Source: Thoreauomyces humboldtii
Taxonomy: Eukaryota; Chytridiomycota; Chytridiomycetes; Spizellomycetales; Powellomycetaceae
Length of the DNA: 28,862 nucleotides
Reading direction: 5' to 3'
Assembly (NCBI GenBank): GCA_027596035.1
Contig: JADGJA010000230.1
Span: forward strand, 1 to 28,862
Both the position numbers and the translations under genes were made by a program. The notes beneath the pieces were generated by a model. That model saw only the letters and a list, made by a program, of their open reading frames with translations. It was not told the origin of the DNA and did not search any database. Below are positions 10,341 to 20,847 of this stretch, piece after piece (within the stretch, counting starts at the first letter, position 1; the number at the start of each line of letters is the position of its first letter).

Positions 10341-10619
10341 CTACAGGACCTGGCCGTCGTAAAAGGTAGAGGGCTAGCTCACGAACGCGTCTACACGTCT
10401 CACGTCTACACGTCACTTGGTCACGTGCCGCATTTTTGGACTAAGCCCAAAAAGTGAATCGTAGAACTTGAAGCCAGTCGAACAATCGTACGACACCAGA
10501 AAAAGGATCAGTAAAATGCTGGCAGGATTGAGCCGGGGACTATGATGGTTATATACGTAGGCGCAAGACAAAAGGAAGGGGGATGCTATAACAGAGGGCA
10601 AAATAGGGAAGGTTTCAAT
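10341..10619 (-). promoter_or_regulatory. CDK20 promoter region with E-box and ACGTC-word cluster
   Basis: The 279 bp between the CDK20 start and the DnaJ stop carry a CACGTG palindrome at 10422-10427, about 85 bp upstream of the ATG. Several ACGTC/GACGT words lie at 10386-10415, and a TATATAA (minus-strand sense) lies at about 10549-10555. The words are real; the roles are inferred. The single E-box is within chance expectation for the window. Confidence 0.3.
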
Positions 10620-12488
10620 CTATCGCTCCGCTCCGGGGGCGCCCGAGGCGGCAGCCGCGGCGGCTGCAGCGTCAGGGTCCGGGAGAACAGCTGCATACAC
10701 ATCGCCAAGTACCCGGAGGGCCTCCGCACGTCTTCTCCTTGTAGGTTTTGGCGTCGGGAACGGGGTGTCGGGAGAGCTCTGAGGCAGGGGTTCGGTGTAG
10801 TAGTCGCCAAGGACGCGATCGCAGACCTCACGGAGGACGCCTTCGACCTCGAGCTTGCATCCGCGCCACAATGCCTCTAGACCCTTGGTGGCGGCCTCGT
10901 GCTCCAACTTGGTGCGCAACTCGTTCTCCTCGGCTGCAAGCTCTTCCTCGGTCTTGACGGGTCCAACGGGTTCTCCGGGAACCGGAGGGGATGCAGATCC
11001 GTCAGCTAGGGCAGCGGCTGCCGCGGCTGCCGCGTCAACAGTGCCGTTCTTTTTGTCTTCCTTCTTCTTCTCGAGTTCCTGGAGCTTGGAGAAAGACGAC
11101 TGCAAATCCATGGCGGTGCGGAGAGTGCCAACCGTCTCGCCGATGATATGTGCCTTCTCGCGAAACGCGCCTGCAAACCGGGAGCCGAATCCCCATGCGC
11201 GTTTTAGTACTGGGCCATCTTCGGCGTCCATTTTGCCGAGCCAGTAAGAGGCTTTGAGCTGGTACGTGTATCCGACGGCGTGGAGGAGCTCGACTCCGTA
11301 GGATTCAGTCTTGAGCGTCTCTGCCTCTAACGCCATAACGGCACGGAACGCCTCAAGGGCGTCTGTGGCTATCCGCTCGTGCTCCAATGGTGTGAGAAGA
11401 CCGGATTCGTCGGTAGCTGATGGATGCTGCAATGGTTCCGCCGGGAGAGATTCCACGAAAAGAGCAAGTTTGTGCGTAAGGATGTCCACAAGCTTTTGCA
11501 CGCGTCGGTTTCGAATGTCACCGCGCTCCTCAGCCGTCAGCTCCTTGTTGGCGCTTGCGCCCTCTGACGCAGCGCCAGACATGGCTTCTGCAAAGTCTTT
11601 GGCGATGGAGATCTCGCCGATGATGTCCAAGAACTTGTCGCCTCCAAATTGCTGCTTGAAAAAGTCCTCTGGGTCGATGAATGGGGCTTCGGTACCGTTG
11701 ACGGCGGGACCATGTTGGTTGTAATGGCTGCGGCGCTGGGGATCCGACAGTACTGGCAGGGGATCTGGGTTAGGTTTCGTGCGCATGACACCTTTGCGCA
11801 AATTTCCCACTTACCTTGGTAAGCTTGCGAGATATCCTTAAACTTCTCTTCTGCAGTGGGATCGTCTGGGTTTTTGTCGGGGTGGCACTTCATAGCTTTG
11901 AGATAGTAAGCTTTCTTGATTTGCGGAGCTGTGGCAGTGGCGGCGACATCGAGGAGCTCATAAAATGTAAGATCCAAAGGTGACTCGTCTATCGACGACC
12001 AGGGCAAGAACACGTGAGCTAAGGTATGGTGCAACCGAACTATGATGCGAACGCGCACCTGTTCCTCTCCGTCCGCCGACCGAACGTTCCTTCTGAGCCT
12101 TGTTCTGGCGGTCGCGAGACTGCTGTTGGTGCTCCTCCTTCTGCTGTCGGTGCTTTCGTGCCTTTTCCTCCTTCGCCTTCGCATCCTCAGAGTCTCCGCT
12201 TTTCTTCGCCCCGTCGCCCACGGCGGAGGCGGTGTCTTTCTTGTTCGCTTTCGAGAACGGGACAGTGGTGACCTCCAGACACGAGAAGCACTGAACGCGG
12301 TAGTGATCCCATGGATACAGCGGATCCGCGGGGCCGTTGGTGGCCGAGGGCGATCCTGGACGAGAGGGAAGGGAGGTTGCGGGAATGGAGAACTCGAGGG
12401 TCACGCTACATTGGGCACACTTGGTCGTAGCTGCCGGACGAGGACGTCGCGACTGCACGACCGGAGGCTGTGACTCCGTAGTCGCCAT
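10620..12488 (-). CDS. DnaJ (Hsp40) co-chaperone with DnaJ-X domain, Caj1/Djp1 type, with N-terminal Cys4 motif
   Basis: Such proteins stimulate Hsp70 ATPase; yeast Djp1 helps peroxisomal and mitochondrial precursor delivery. Exons are 12488-12059, 11988-11815 and 11752-10620 (578 aa). Introns are 11989-12058 and 11753-11814 (CTAAC branch point). The N-terminus has CAQC (24-27) and CFSC (67-70), a likely zinc knuckle, then a Lys/Gln-rich charged linker. The J-domain (about 151-212) has the HPD tripeptide at 179-181 within KCHPDKNP, and ends VLSDPQRRSHYNQHG. The X-domain follows with PFIDPEDFFKQQFGGDKF and IGEISIAKDFAEAM. Helical segments and two alanine tracts (one just before the C-terminus) complete it. 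No GF-rich segment or central CxxCxGxG zinc repeats are present, so it is a class C J-protein. Precise orthology to CAJ1 versus DJP1 is not resolvable here. Confidence 0.9.
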
Positions 12489-13409
12489 TCCGCCTGTTCC
12501 AGATGGCTTCGCAGCAGGGACTCTAAACGCGGACGGGGAAAGGGTTCGAAGTGCCCGAGGATTCGAGGGCTGACGAGGTGAACGACGAAAGAGGCTGAGG
12601 AGACTGCGAACGACGGCACAACAACTGCTGACTAGTAAAACAGCGACTGATCACCACTTTAGCTCGGAAAGAGGTCGAGGCAACTGCGGGGACGAAGGTT
12701 GGGAGAGCGATCTACAGTACATGTACTGCGTGTGTACACAGAGGAGACGCCAGCGAAAAAGGGAAGCGGGGCAGAAATGGTGTGTCCGTGCGGTCTCCGG
12801 GAACAAGAAAGAGAGCAGCGAGAGAGACCGCTCTCGACTAAGAAAGACTCTGAACATCGCGTAAACCCTAGTCAGGGTTCCTGAGGGTCGCTGGCCGTTG
12901 TTTACAAGACGCGGCCAAGGCCTCGCCCCACCTACCCACCATCCCAACTGCGCATCTGCCATGTCCCCGCGTCTTCCCCCAACCTCAGACGACTCCCCTC
13001 TTCTCTGTGCCGCCGGCAAAGAGGAGCAATCCCTCATCGTCCTCTAGCCCCATCACCCTGGTACGTACGATCACACGCCACTCCCACGCAGAGATACAGC
13101 CGCGAAAAACCCTTCCCCCAACGATCAATTGCACATCCGAGCGACCACCCTTCGAGGCTAAAAGTTTCCCACTGTTCCCCGTAGATTCTCTGAACCTCGT
13201 CACAGTCAGGAGCGAGCACTAGCAAGACAATCGATTGGCCATCACAAGAATTCCACTCAAGGTCCTGCGCAGTCGTCATGCTTTCTTACGTCTTTCTTAC
13301 ACCTGACTTTCTGTTCCTGGCTTCATTCTTCCAGACGCCCATCGCCGACAAGATGCAAGGAGGTTTCACTGCACGCGACGGTCCCGATGACCGGGATGTT
13401 TACTGCTAC
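12489..13409. other. Gene-poor region upstream of the DnaJ gene
   Basis: No gene could be supported. The first ~150 bp are the DnaJ leader and promoter. An inverted repeat AACCCT-4-AGGGTT lies at 12864-12879. Short plus-strand frames begin at 12961 and 13278, the latter with a hydrophobic start (MLSYVFLTPDFLFLASF). A GTACGTACG donor-like word lies at 13061 and a TTCTTCCAG acceptor-like word at 13327-13335, so an unrecognised spliced plus-strand gene leading into the repeat region cannot be excluded. Confidence 0.35.
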
Positions 13410-14013
13410 CATCCTCAAAAAAGCATTGGTACCAGCTGCTACCGCCGCAGCTGGATGCCCAACCCTCCCGGGTCTGCCGCATCTCTTGCTAGGCCTTGAG
13501 ATGTGTACCTGGGTCAGTGAAGCCGTGTCTCACTGGGAGTGTGGCTGTCCATTCCGCAAGCAGCTGTCTGTCCAAAGTGCACCTTGTGCATATCGAGGGT
13601 CCAGTCCAAGGTATCGCATGGAGGAAATTCCACTTTCTCGCAGCGGTAGGTGTCGGACGCACGGTGCATCCCTCCTGCGGGAGGATGGCTGTCTCCCCCG
13701 ACACCGAGTGATGGCTTCACTTTCTAAATAGCTGGGGGGAGTGACTGCGATGCGGTCGCTCCCTTCGGAGCACTTCGGGGTTGGCATCCCATCTGTGCCC
13801 AGCGGGCTTGCATTCATTGTGCTTGTTCAGGAATGTTCCCTCGCTGGAGGTCTTGGCCGACCTTCCGTAAGCTGGCTGATACGACTCAGTACGATCGTGT
13901 GTACCTCATCATCAGCAGAACGAGACAAAGCGAATGGTATCGTGCTTCTTCAGACACCTGTTGTAGACTACCAGCTCATCTCTATTCACTCCTGGAATAG
14001 ACCCCATCGACGA
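13410..14013. repeat. Tandem duplicated unit, copy 1 (~600 bp)
   Basis: This unit is repeated directly at 14014-~14560. Anchor matches: CATCCTC at 13410/14014, AGCTGGA at 13449/14051, a 79-bp perfect match 13644-13722/14242-14320, TAGCTGGGGGGAG at 13728-13740, and the GCGAATGGTAT block at 13931/14480. Flanking parts of the match are diverged by substitutions and small indels (my rough estimate is about 80-85% identity). No reading frame survives across both copies. No terminal inverted repeats or target-site duplications typical of a transposon were seen. Confidence 0.85.
13644..13722. ncRNA. Perfectly conserved 79-bp repeat core with nested hairpin potential (copy 1), putative structured element
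   Basis: Outer arms GGTGTCGG (13649-13656) and CCGACACC (13698-13705) are exact complements. Inside them CATCCCTCC (13667-13675), loop TGCG, and GGAGGATG (13680-13687) form a second stem with one bulged C. The whole core is identical in copy 2 while its flanks have diverged. Transcription is not shown; it may be an RNA, a DNA-level structure or a gene-conversion tract. Confidence 0.3.
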
Positions 14014-14560
14014 CATCCTCCACAAGGCCAATGTGTTGGGTTTCAGTACAAGCTGGAGTCCCAACCCTCCCGGGTCCGCCACATCTCTTGCTAGGCCTCG
14101 AGATGGCACCTGTGGCCAGTGGAGCCGTGTCTCACTGGGAGTGTGGCTGCCACTCTGTAAACGGCTGTCTGCTCAAAGTGCCCATGGTGCATCGCGGGTC
14201 CAGTCGAAGGTACCGTGTAGAGGAAATTCCACTTTCTCCGACGGTAGGTGTCGGACGCACGGTGCATCCCTCCTGCGGGAGGATGGCTGTCTCCCCCGAC
14301 ACCGAGTGATGGCTTCACTTCCAAAATAGCTGGGGGGAGCAGCTGCGGTCAGTTGCTCTCCTCGAGCATCTGGGTCGGCAACCTGGGTGTTTCGCTTACG
14401 GCCTGGCCGCCCGCGACTCCGCGCGGGGCGCGTGAGTTCAAAATCAAGGACCCAAAGACCACGTGTATGGTTTCGCCAGCGAATGGTATGGTGCTTCTTC
14501 ACACACCTCTTATAGACTACGAGCTCATCTATTCACACCTGGAGCAGACCCCAAGCAAGC
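14014..14560. repeat. Tandem duplicated unit, copy 2
   Basis: This is the second copy of the unit at 13410-14013, abutting it directly. It differs by a shorter spacer (about 14386-14478) that contains an extra segment, the first of the two C-type repeats at 14415-14477, and by a 2-bp deletion in the GCGAATGGTAT block. Confidence 0.83.
14242..14320. ncRNA. Conserved 79-bp hairpin core, copy 2
   Basis: It is base-for-base identical to 13644-13722, including both complementary arm pairs (outer arms 14247-14254 and 14296-14303). Confidence 0.3.
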
Positions 14561-14947
14561 CGAGTCGACTCCGCGCGGGGCGCGTGAGTTCAAGATCAAG
14601 GACCCCCAAGACCACGTGTATGGTTTCATCGTCGCCGTCGTCTGGTTCAAAGGTATCGTTGGATCGTCATTTTCCTCCGACCACGGACCTATCGCTGACT
14701 AGCTCTTTACTCCTGTTCAGCTTTGATGAGAAACCTGCACGTCGAACACCGTTCATCAGAGCGGTGCCCATCGTACGCCGGTGGGCACCAGAATGCTCGA
14801 CGGATGAATCGCATCACGATTCAGTTCATTGGCCCATTGCACCCTTTTTCTTTTTGTAATCACAATTCTGTGCACGAACCGTGTGGACTTTCGTTCTTGT
14901 TTCTGAGATGTAGTACAGTATCTACCTGTTCGTCACCTGACCGCTGA
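14413..14947 (+). pseudogene. Possible remnant of a spliced VOC (glyoxalase-like) gene, duplicated C-terminal motif
   Basis: Two direct copies of about 65 bp (14415-14477 and 14567-14630) both encode TPRGAREFKIKDP. In the second this continues QDHVYGFIVAVVWFK, while the first lacks one base and loses the frame at the same point. The pattern (G-x-REF-x-I-x-DP-x-x-H-x-x-GF) is like the closing strands of vicinal-oxygen-chelate domains (glyoxalase I, bleomycin-resistance family), where REF supplies a metal-ligand Glu. After it comes a well-formed intron, 14653-14720 (GTATCG donor, CTGAC branch point, CTGTTCAG acceptor). The downstream frame runs to 14947 without recognisable homology. No complete VOC domain or convincing start was found, so this is a decayed or partial gene at best. 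Confidence 0.3.
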
Positions 14948-15249
14948 TTCCGTTGGTGTTCGCTTCCGCCCTGCAGAGATGAGTGATGGCAGAATCTACG
15001 GTGATGAACCCCAACTCCCTTACCTTACGTCTGCGGAAGGTTGTGTACTGGCAATCGAGTCCTTGCATGGCCACGCCAAGTTGGAGGGAAGACTCGGAAC
15101 CACCGCCTGCCGGTCTGGGGTCTTTTACCGCAACTGTGCCCTGCGGATGCTCCAAATATATACTTGCAGATGGAGGAAGATCGAACGCTCTTTGTGAACT
15201 CCGTATATTCCCACCAAAAAACGGCTTGCGGCCAGGATATGTCCCGTAT
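14948..15249. other. 3' flank of the P4-ATPase gene
   Basis: Nothing could be assigned. A 72-codon plus-strand frame (14979-15197) has no recognised motif, and the long plus frame from 14983 is antisense to the flippase tail. Part of this is presumably the flippase 3' UTR. Confidence 0.4.
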
Positions 15250-18200
15250 TTAGGCAGCAAAGTCATCGTCAATGTCTTCACCATCCGCAGGCAAGGGATG
15301 CAGTTTCTCGTCCGCGATATCTCGTTCCCGGGAAGCCTGTCGCTCGTGATGAGCTCGCATTCTCGCGTCCGCGCTTCTTTGTCTGGAATGTCCACCCATC
15401 ACTCGTTCCGGCAACGGCGTCATCTCATCCTCGTGTCCGCCCGTGCTCGTGTGCATGGGGCTGCTGACGAACCGGGCGCTCGGTTCCTTCGTGGAGGAGC
15501 ATTTCCCGGACGGCGACCAGACCCTCTCCATCCCATCGTGGTAGCTCGCCAGCACGTCCGCCGCGCCTTCGTCCTGGGCGAACGAGAAGCCGCGGTTGCG
15601 AGCCGTGGAGCCCGTTCGCATGAGGGAAAAGAGCGAGGCTCCAGGCGAGATGGGAGACAGGACCGGGATAGCCGGAAGGACGAGAGTGCTGTTCGCGTTG
15701 GTGTTGATGGCATACATGTCCCGAAGCAGGTTCCCGGCGGAAGCGAACGTGGAACCTCGTACTGATCGGCGAGATCCCATTGCGCACGAAGAGGAGTTCG
15801 CGAGCCAAGGTGAGGACCCCGTCGTACCGGAATTTGGAGTGGCGAGTTCCTGCGGAGTCGGGACAGACCGGATAGAAAGACGAGTGACGGGACTCATCAA
15901 TCGCTGTGGTGATTTTGGACCCTCGGAAGAAGATCGAAGATGACCGGGACTGGATATGGGCTCCAAATCTGCCTGAAGTATTGGAATCTCATCCAAAATT
16001 GCCATGGGTCGAGTGCTGCCTGATGCAGGTCGAGGAAGTTCTTGATGCTCAGGGTGATGTGATGATGGTACCTGCGCCGGAGATCCAGCCTCCAGGTGTA
16101 CGTCGGGATCGTCCGGAACCACATCGATTACTCCTTTCGGTAGTCCCTTCAGAGGCACCGTGGTCGGCGATGACGCTTCTTGCTTGTGATCACCCTCTGT
16201 CTCTGTCGCATCCACCAGTTGATCATCCAGTTCAAACTTCTGAACCTCTTGTACGATGTTCGTATCCGTCGGCCTGAGCACCCTGCTGGCGTAGCGCACC
16301 ACAAATTGCGGCAACTGGCAGACGACGCTGGCGCCGAAGAGAACGAACCAGAAACCTGGACAGGTGACCAACTCTTCGGCAGCTCCGTACAAGGTTGAAC
16401 TTGGAAAGAACGCGTAGACGACCGTCCACAGCACCACGGCAGCCTCGGAGACTCCGTAAGCGACCCAGCTCAGCCAGCTGAAACTGGAGGTATTGACGAT
16501 GACGACGGCATTGGCGTTGAGAACGGCCACGATGGCCGCGGTCGCACCCATAACTTCCAAATCGCCAGCCCGCCCGTTGGACCAAGCCGCTCCATCCGCG
16601 AATGTCCATACAACGGTAAGACATATTACTACGGATTGGAACAGCGCGTTGGTCATATAGACGACGAATCTCCAATATGAGAAAACCCATTTTGTGTCGC
16701 TTGGGTACACTGGTGGTACGAGAAGGACGTATCGTTCGTTCAAGTCTTGGTCAAACACGCCCAGACAGATAACTGGAAGCGCGGTGAAGACGACGTTGTA
16801 GAGAAGCGTGTAGGTGAAATCGTAAAGCGATAGTGCTGAAAAGCCGCACCAAAACTGAAACCAGAACAGCACCATCCTGAGGAAGAGGACCGCAGTCAGG
16901 ATACGGAAGGATAATTTATACCGAAAAAAGTACTCACACCCAAATGATGTTCTTGAAGAAGAAGCAGAGGATCATCTCACTGGTTCTTCGGTACGACCAT
17001 CGCCCATGCACCAGAAGGAGCCTGGCAAGAAACCTGAACTGTGCAATGGCGTAGTCCGCAGCCATCGCAGCTTGTAGTCCTTCCTCTCCAGCGATTCCAA
17101 CTCCGATATGGGCAGCTTGAATCATGCTTACATCGTTTGCGCCGTCTCCGATGGCAAGACACATTTGCTGAGCAGGTTTTGGCTGCCAGTACCATCGTTT
17201 GACGCGGTTCTCGGCAGGCGTTGGGGCTGTCTTGACCAATGTCACGATCTGAGCTTTCTGTAAAGGTGACACTCGACAGCAGATAACGGACGCACAGCGG
17301 GTGCTCAAACGAAGGAGTTCAGCTCGTCCTGTAGGATCACTCAATGTGACGGCTAAAGCTGCTCCGTCAATGACCAGTGCAGTGGAGCTGGCTTCGGATT
17401 CTGCTGGATCTTGAAGATGTTCTGGACCTGCACCACCGTCCTCAAGATCACTTGCAATTTTGCCGGCTGTTGCGTTGGGAGCATCCTTAGTATCGTTCTC
17501 TGAGAAAAAGGTGGCCAGAGCGCTGGTAAGCTGGGATACAGCGCCGGCTGCTCCTCCGGCGATGGCGCCTTCATCGTCGCTGCCTCGGACAAGAATAAGT
17601 CGCATTTCGCGAGTGAGAAGGTTGCACGCAAAGCCAATATTGATGGCGGTCTCCATCTTGTCGCCTGATATACAGAGGGGGCAGTTAGATCGCTTACCAC
17701 AAAGACCATTTCTTTATCGAGCTCACCTGTCAGTACCCACACCTTTATCCCAGCGCTCATGAGAGTGGCAATTGTTTCGGGAACGCCGTCCTGCAGCTTG
17801 TCCTCAATTGCTGTTGCCCCAAGAAGCTCGAGGCTTTGCTCGATATCTTCGGCCACAGCATCCATACGGCCTTCACGATCAGTGAGCGAGATGCTGGCGG
17901 CACGATATGCCGCTGCCCATTGCTCGTAATCGGGTTCTTCAATGTAAGCTTGTGATATGCATAGGGTTCGAAGTCCTGTAGCAAAAGATCAAAGTCAGAT
18001 CGATTCGACTATCTGAGATTCGAGGCAGCGTACCCTCTTCCGCGAAGTATTCGAGATGAACGCCCGTAACCTCCCGTAGAGTCTCTTGCCCCAGTCGTAG
18101 CCTTTCCCAGATGACCGAATCCGCACCCTTGCACATAACCAGCACCCTACCCCCAGGCTCCCGTACAACCACGCTCATCCGCTTTCTTGTCGAATTGAAC

Positions 18201-20377
18201 TCCAGAACGTGAAGGAGCTTGTATTTCACGATCTCTCCCGTCGGTGTTTTGACGCAAACGGCTTCGGCATCCCGGGAGTGAAACGCCCAGCCCGCTGATC
18301 GGGCCGCAGAAACGAGCGCCGCCTCATCTGGCGAGGATGCCTTGTATGCCGGCGGGTCCCCAGCGCCCACCAGTACGGAATGGCACACCGCAAGTGCCAG
18401 AAAGAACGCTTCCAGGTGCTGATACTGGTGCGTGTCCCGAACCCCCAAGTGAAGCTCCAGCAGGTCGTCCCAGAACGCTGGTCGAGAGGCGTCGACGACC
18501 CTCATCGCTGCTGCTTGCTGCACAGGGTCTCCATTCCCGTTGTCTTCGACACCTAATCCTTCCCCGTATACTACTCCCGCCACACTGAATTTTTTGAACT
18601 CCATGATGTTCCGAGTCAGCGTGCCTGTCTTGTCCGAGAAGACGTGCTCAATCTGACCAAGGTCGTCAGCTATTGCCCAGGACCTTGGAATGCATCGGTG
18701 GGACGGGGGATAAAACATTTCCGCGTCTTCATAAATAAAATAAGCCTATAATAGGAGAAGAGATGTTCAGCAAGATTTAAGATACCATCGCCAAAGGGAA
18801 TGCTTTCGAAGAGAAATCTGCACTGGATATTAGCATACCTGCATAGTTTTCACAATCTCAAGTGTTATGTACAAAGAAAGTGGGACCACATTCTGATAAA
18901 TGATAAGAGAGTTCCTGAGAAGCGCGCAAGTAATACTCTATGGTCAGCGAGCGCTCGTATAGACAAACCTGCATCATGTACCAACCCGAAAGCGTCAAGA
19001 GAAGCCGATCCCCGACCTGCTACTCCAGTATATGTCCAATCAAGCCAAATCGGCGACGTCTTGCTGTGACGGATCTCCCATTCCGGGTTCACGATCGCCG
19101 TCACGATACAGATAATCAACAGCACCCCGAGGTTGACGAGAACCTGACCATTCATCCCTCGTTCCGTCCTCGACCGCTTCATCGGAGTGATCCCCGCGTT
19201 CTGTCGAATCTTTGTGTTGGCCCCCGTCTGCACGGCGAGCCCAATCGTCCAGCTGGTGTTTCTGAGGTAGCAACCTCGCAGCAACGTGTTCTGGACGGAG
19301 AGAGGTATTTGTACAGGTCCCTTGACTGTGAGGACAGCATGTCAATTTTTCGATTTTCGGGGAAACTCGGTGGACCCCTTTGGGAGTTACCTGCAGCGTT
19401 AGAGTCTGGCGGCAACAAGAGTGTTCCCGTGAATGTATAGAGACTGTTGTTGGGGGGTTCGCACTCCACCACGCATTTGAGGTCTCGAAGGTCATCCAAC
19501 GCCTCTGGAGAGGAGAGCAAAGCGTTGGTCTGCGCAACGCCCTGCCTGATCTTCAGGTTTGTTTCGCCGTCAAGGTTTTTTGTCTCGACATAACAAAGCG
19601 CATCCGGCTCGGAAGTAGCAAGGATGACCATGTCAGCAGGGACTGGCGTGTTGTCCTTCAAAAGAATCAGATCCCCTGTCTGAACCTCTGCCCACGGAGT
19701 CGCCGTCCAAGCTGTCGCAGCGCTCTCTGCTCCGTTGTCGATTCCAGACTTCACTTGCTGTGGCAGGACAGTGTGCGTGGCAGCTTCCAGGTTGTCTAGA
19801 GATGACACGGTAGGTGACACCTTGCCGTCTCCTTTGACCACTGTTGCTTTCTTCTTGGCTGACACGCCTCCTTTGAAGAAACATTGGTTGGCGTTCGTCC
19901 ATCCTCCGCCACGGATGCACCACGCGATTGTGCCGTTCATTTCTGCATCGCTGGCGTGGCGTCTCCAATCCTCAAAGCCGTCCTTCACCGAAGTGAGCAG
20001 AACAATGACCACCAGAGGAAGAGCTGCAACGATGGGATTGATGGTTTGGTACTTCGGGATGCATTGGAGTACCGTCAGTCCCAGAAAGTAGAGGTTGGCG
20101 ACCCGTCTGCAGACAGCAGTTCAGTGCTTTGACCAAGCGAAAAAGGAAAAAGTCATCCGACGTACCGAAACTGCTCGAACAGATTCAGAGGCAGGAACGT
20201 CAGCGCATGGTATTTTGCTGTGTATACGGCATTCGTTGGAAAGGTTTGCGTCGGGCGTCCGCGATCATCGTAAGCTTGGGCGGAGGGGACTGGCACATTC
20301 ACGAATATCTTTTGTGATTCCGGAGCGGGGCCTTTGGTCTTTTTCAGCGACCATGATGTAGACTTGGTTGGCGCCAT
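15250..20377 (-). CDS. P4-type ATPase phospholipid flippase (Dnf1/Dnf2 type)
   Basis: It moves phospholipids from the outer to the cytosolic leaflet of plasma and endosomal membranes, normally with a Cdc50/Lem3 subunit. Eight exons close in frame (1552 aa): 20377-20166, 20106-19391, 19325-18986, 18914-18839, 18745-18034, 17975-17727, 17664-16938 and 16876-15250. Motifs: [13 protein letters not shown] before TM1, DGET (250-253), VPLSLY (433-438; family PISL), DKTGTLT with Asp486 phosphorylated, [16 protein letters not shown] (about 653-657), VLTGDK, GDGAND (941-946), and FFFKNIIW before the last helices. After TM10 a ~335-residue Ser/Pro-rich cytosolic tail ends acidic ([11 protein letters not shown]). 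[20 protein letters not shown] resembles Dnf1/2 more than Drs2 or ATP10. The donor for intron 18915-18985 is non-consensus (GTTGGT), chosen because it preserves the frame and aligns [14 protein letters not shown]. The start at 20377 has a good context, but a further 5' exon is possible because yeast Dnf proteins have longer N-termini. Confidence 0.93.
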
Positions 20378-20847
20378 CTTCCTGCTGGCCGTGATCTGGG
20401 CGTTGCGAGCCAGCAAAGGATTCACCCCCGTCCTGTTCGTTTGTTGTTGCGAGCAATCCGCACGAAAGTTCAAGGAAATTCCATAGAGCAGTCGAAAACC
20501 CCCCAAAGTTCCGCTCACCATGTGTCATCCAAGAGTGGCACAACGGCACGTTCTCACCTCGCGCCAATGGATGACACCGTATACCGTACCACGGACGACG
20601 ATCACGAAGCATTGTCATGGGCACTGAACTTCCTCCGCATGATTGGTGAAGGGGCCCTGGCTGTCATCAACTGTGGTCACATCCCTACAACTCGGCCGCG
20701 AACTCCCAGCTGAGGACTTTGTGAACTTGTTGATCATTTGAATTCGCTCAGGTGGTTGCGACGCTGGGACAAGAAAAGCAAGAAAGACAACTGCAAAAAT
20801 GGTATCGACAAAATTACGCCAGGGTATAAAGGGGGAGGGAGGCCAGC
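20378..20847. other. Intergenic region between the bHLH gene and the flippase gene
   Basis: These 470 bp hold the presumed flippase promoter. The flippase frame stays open upstream of 20377 for 48 codons to 20521 without family similarity. No separate gene could be supported. Confidence 0.4.

Noticed and set aside
12651..13037. 128-codon minus-strand frame
   Set aside because: No recognisable motif, no splice or start support, and it sits in the DnaJ upstream region.
13410..14560. Transposon or CRISPR interpretation of the tandem repeat
   Set aside because: No terminal inverted repeats, target-site duplications, transposase or reverse-transcriptase motifs, and only two long copies without regular short repeats.
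14983..15765. 260-codon plus-strand open frame
   Set aside because: Most of it is antisense to the Ser/Pro-rich tail of the flippase, whose frame is supported by exon continuity; the codon pattern leaves the opposite strand open.
18942..18985. 44-bp intron model (donor GTACAT, acceptor CCATAG) in the flippase
   Set aside because: Shorter than any other intron here, with the branch-point-like CTGAC only a few bases from the acceptor; the 71-bp alternative aligns better with the family.
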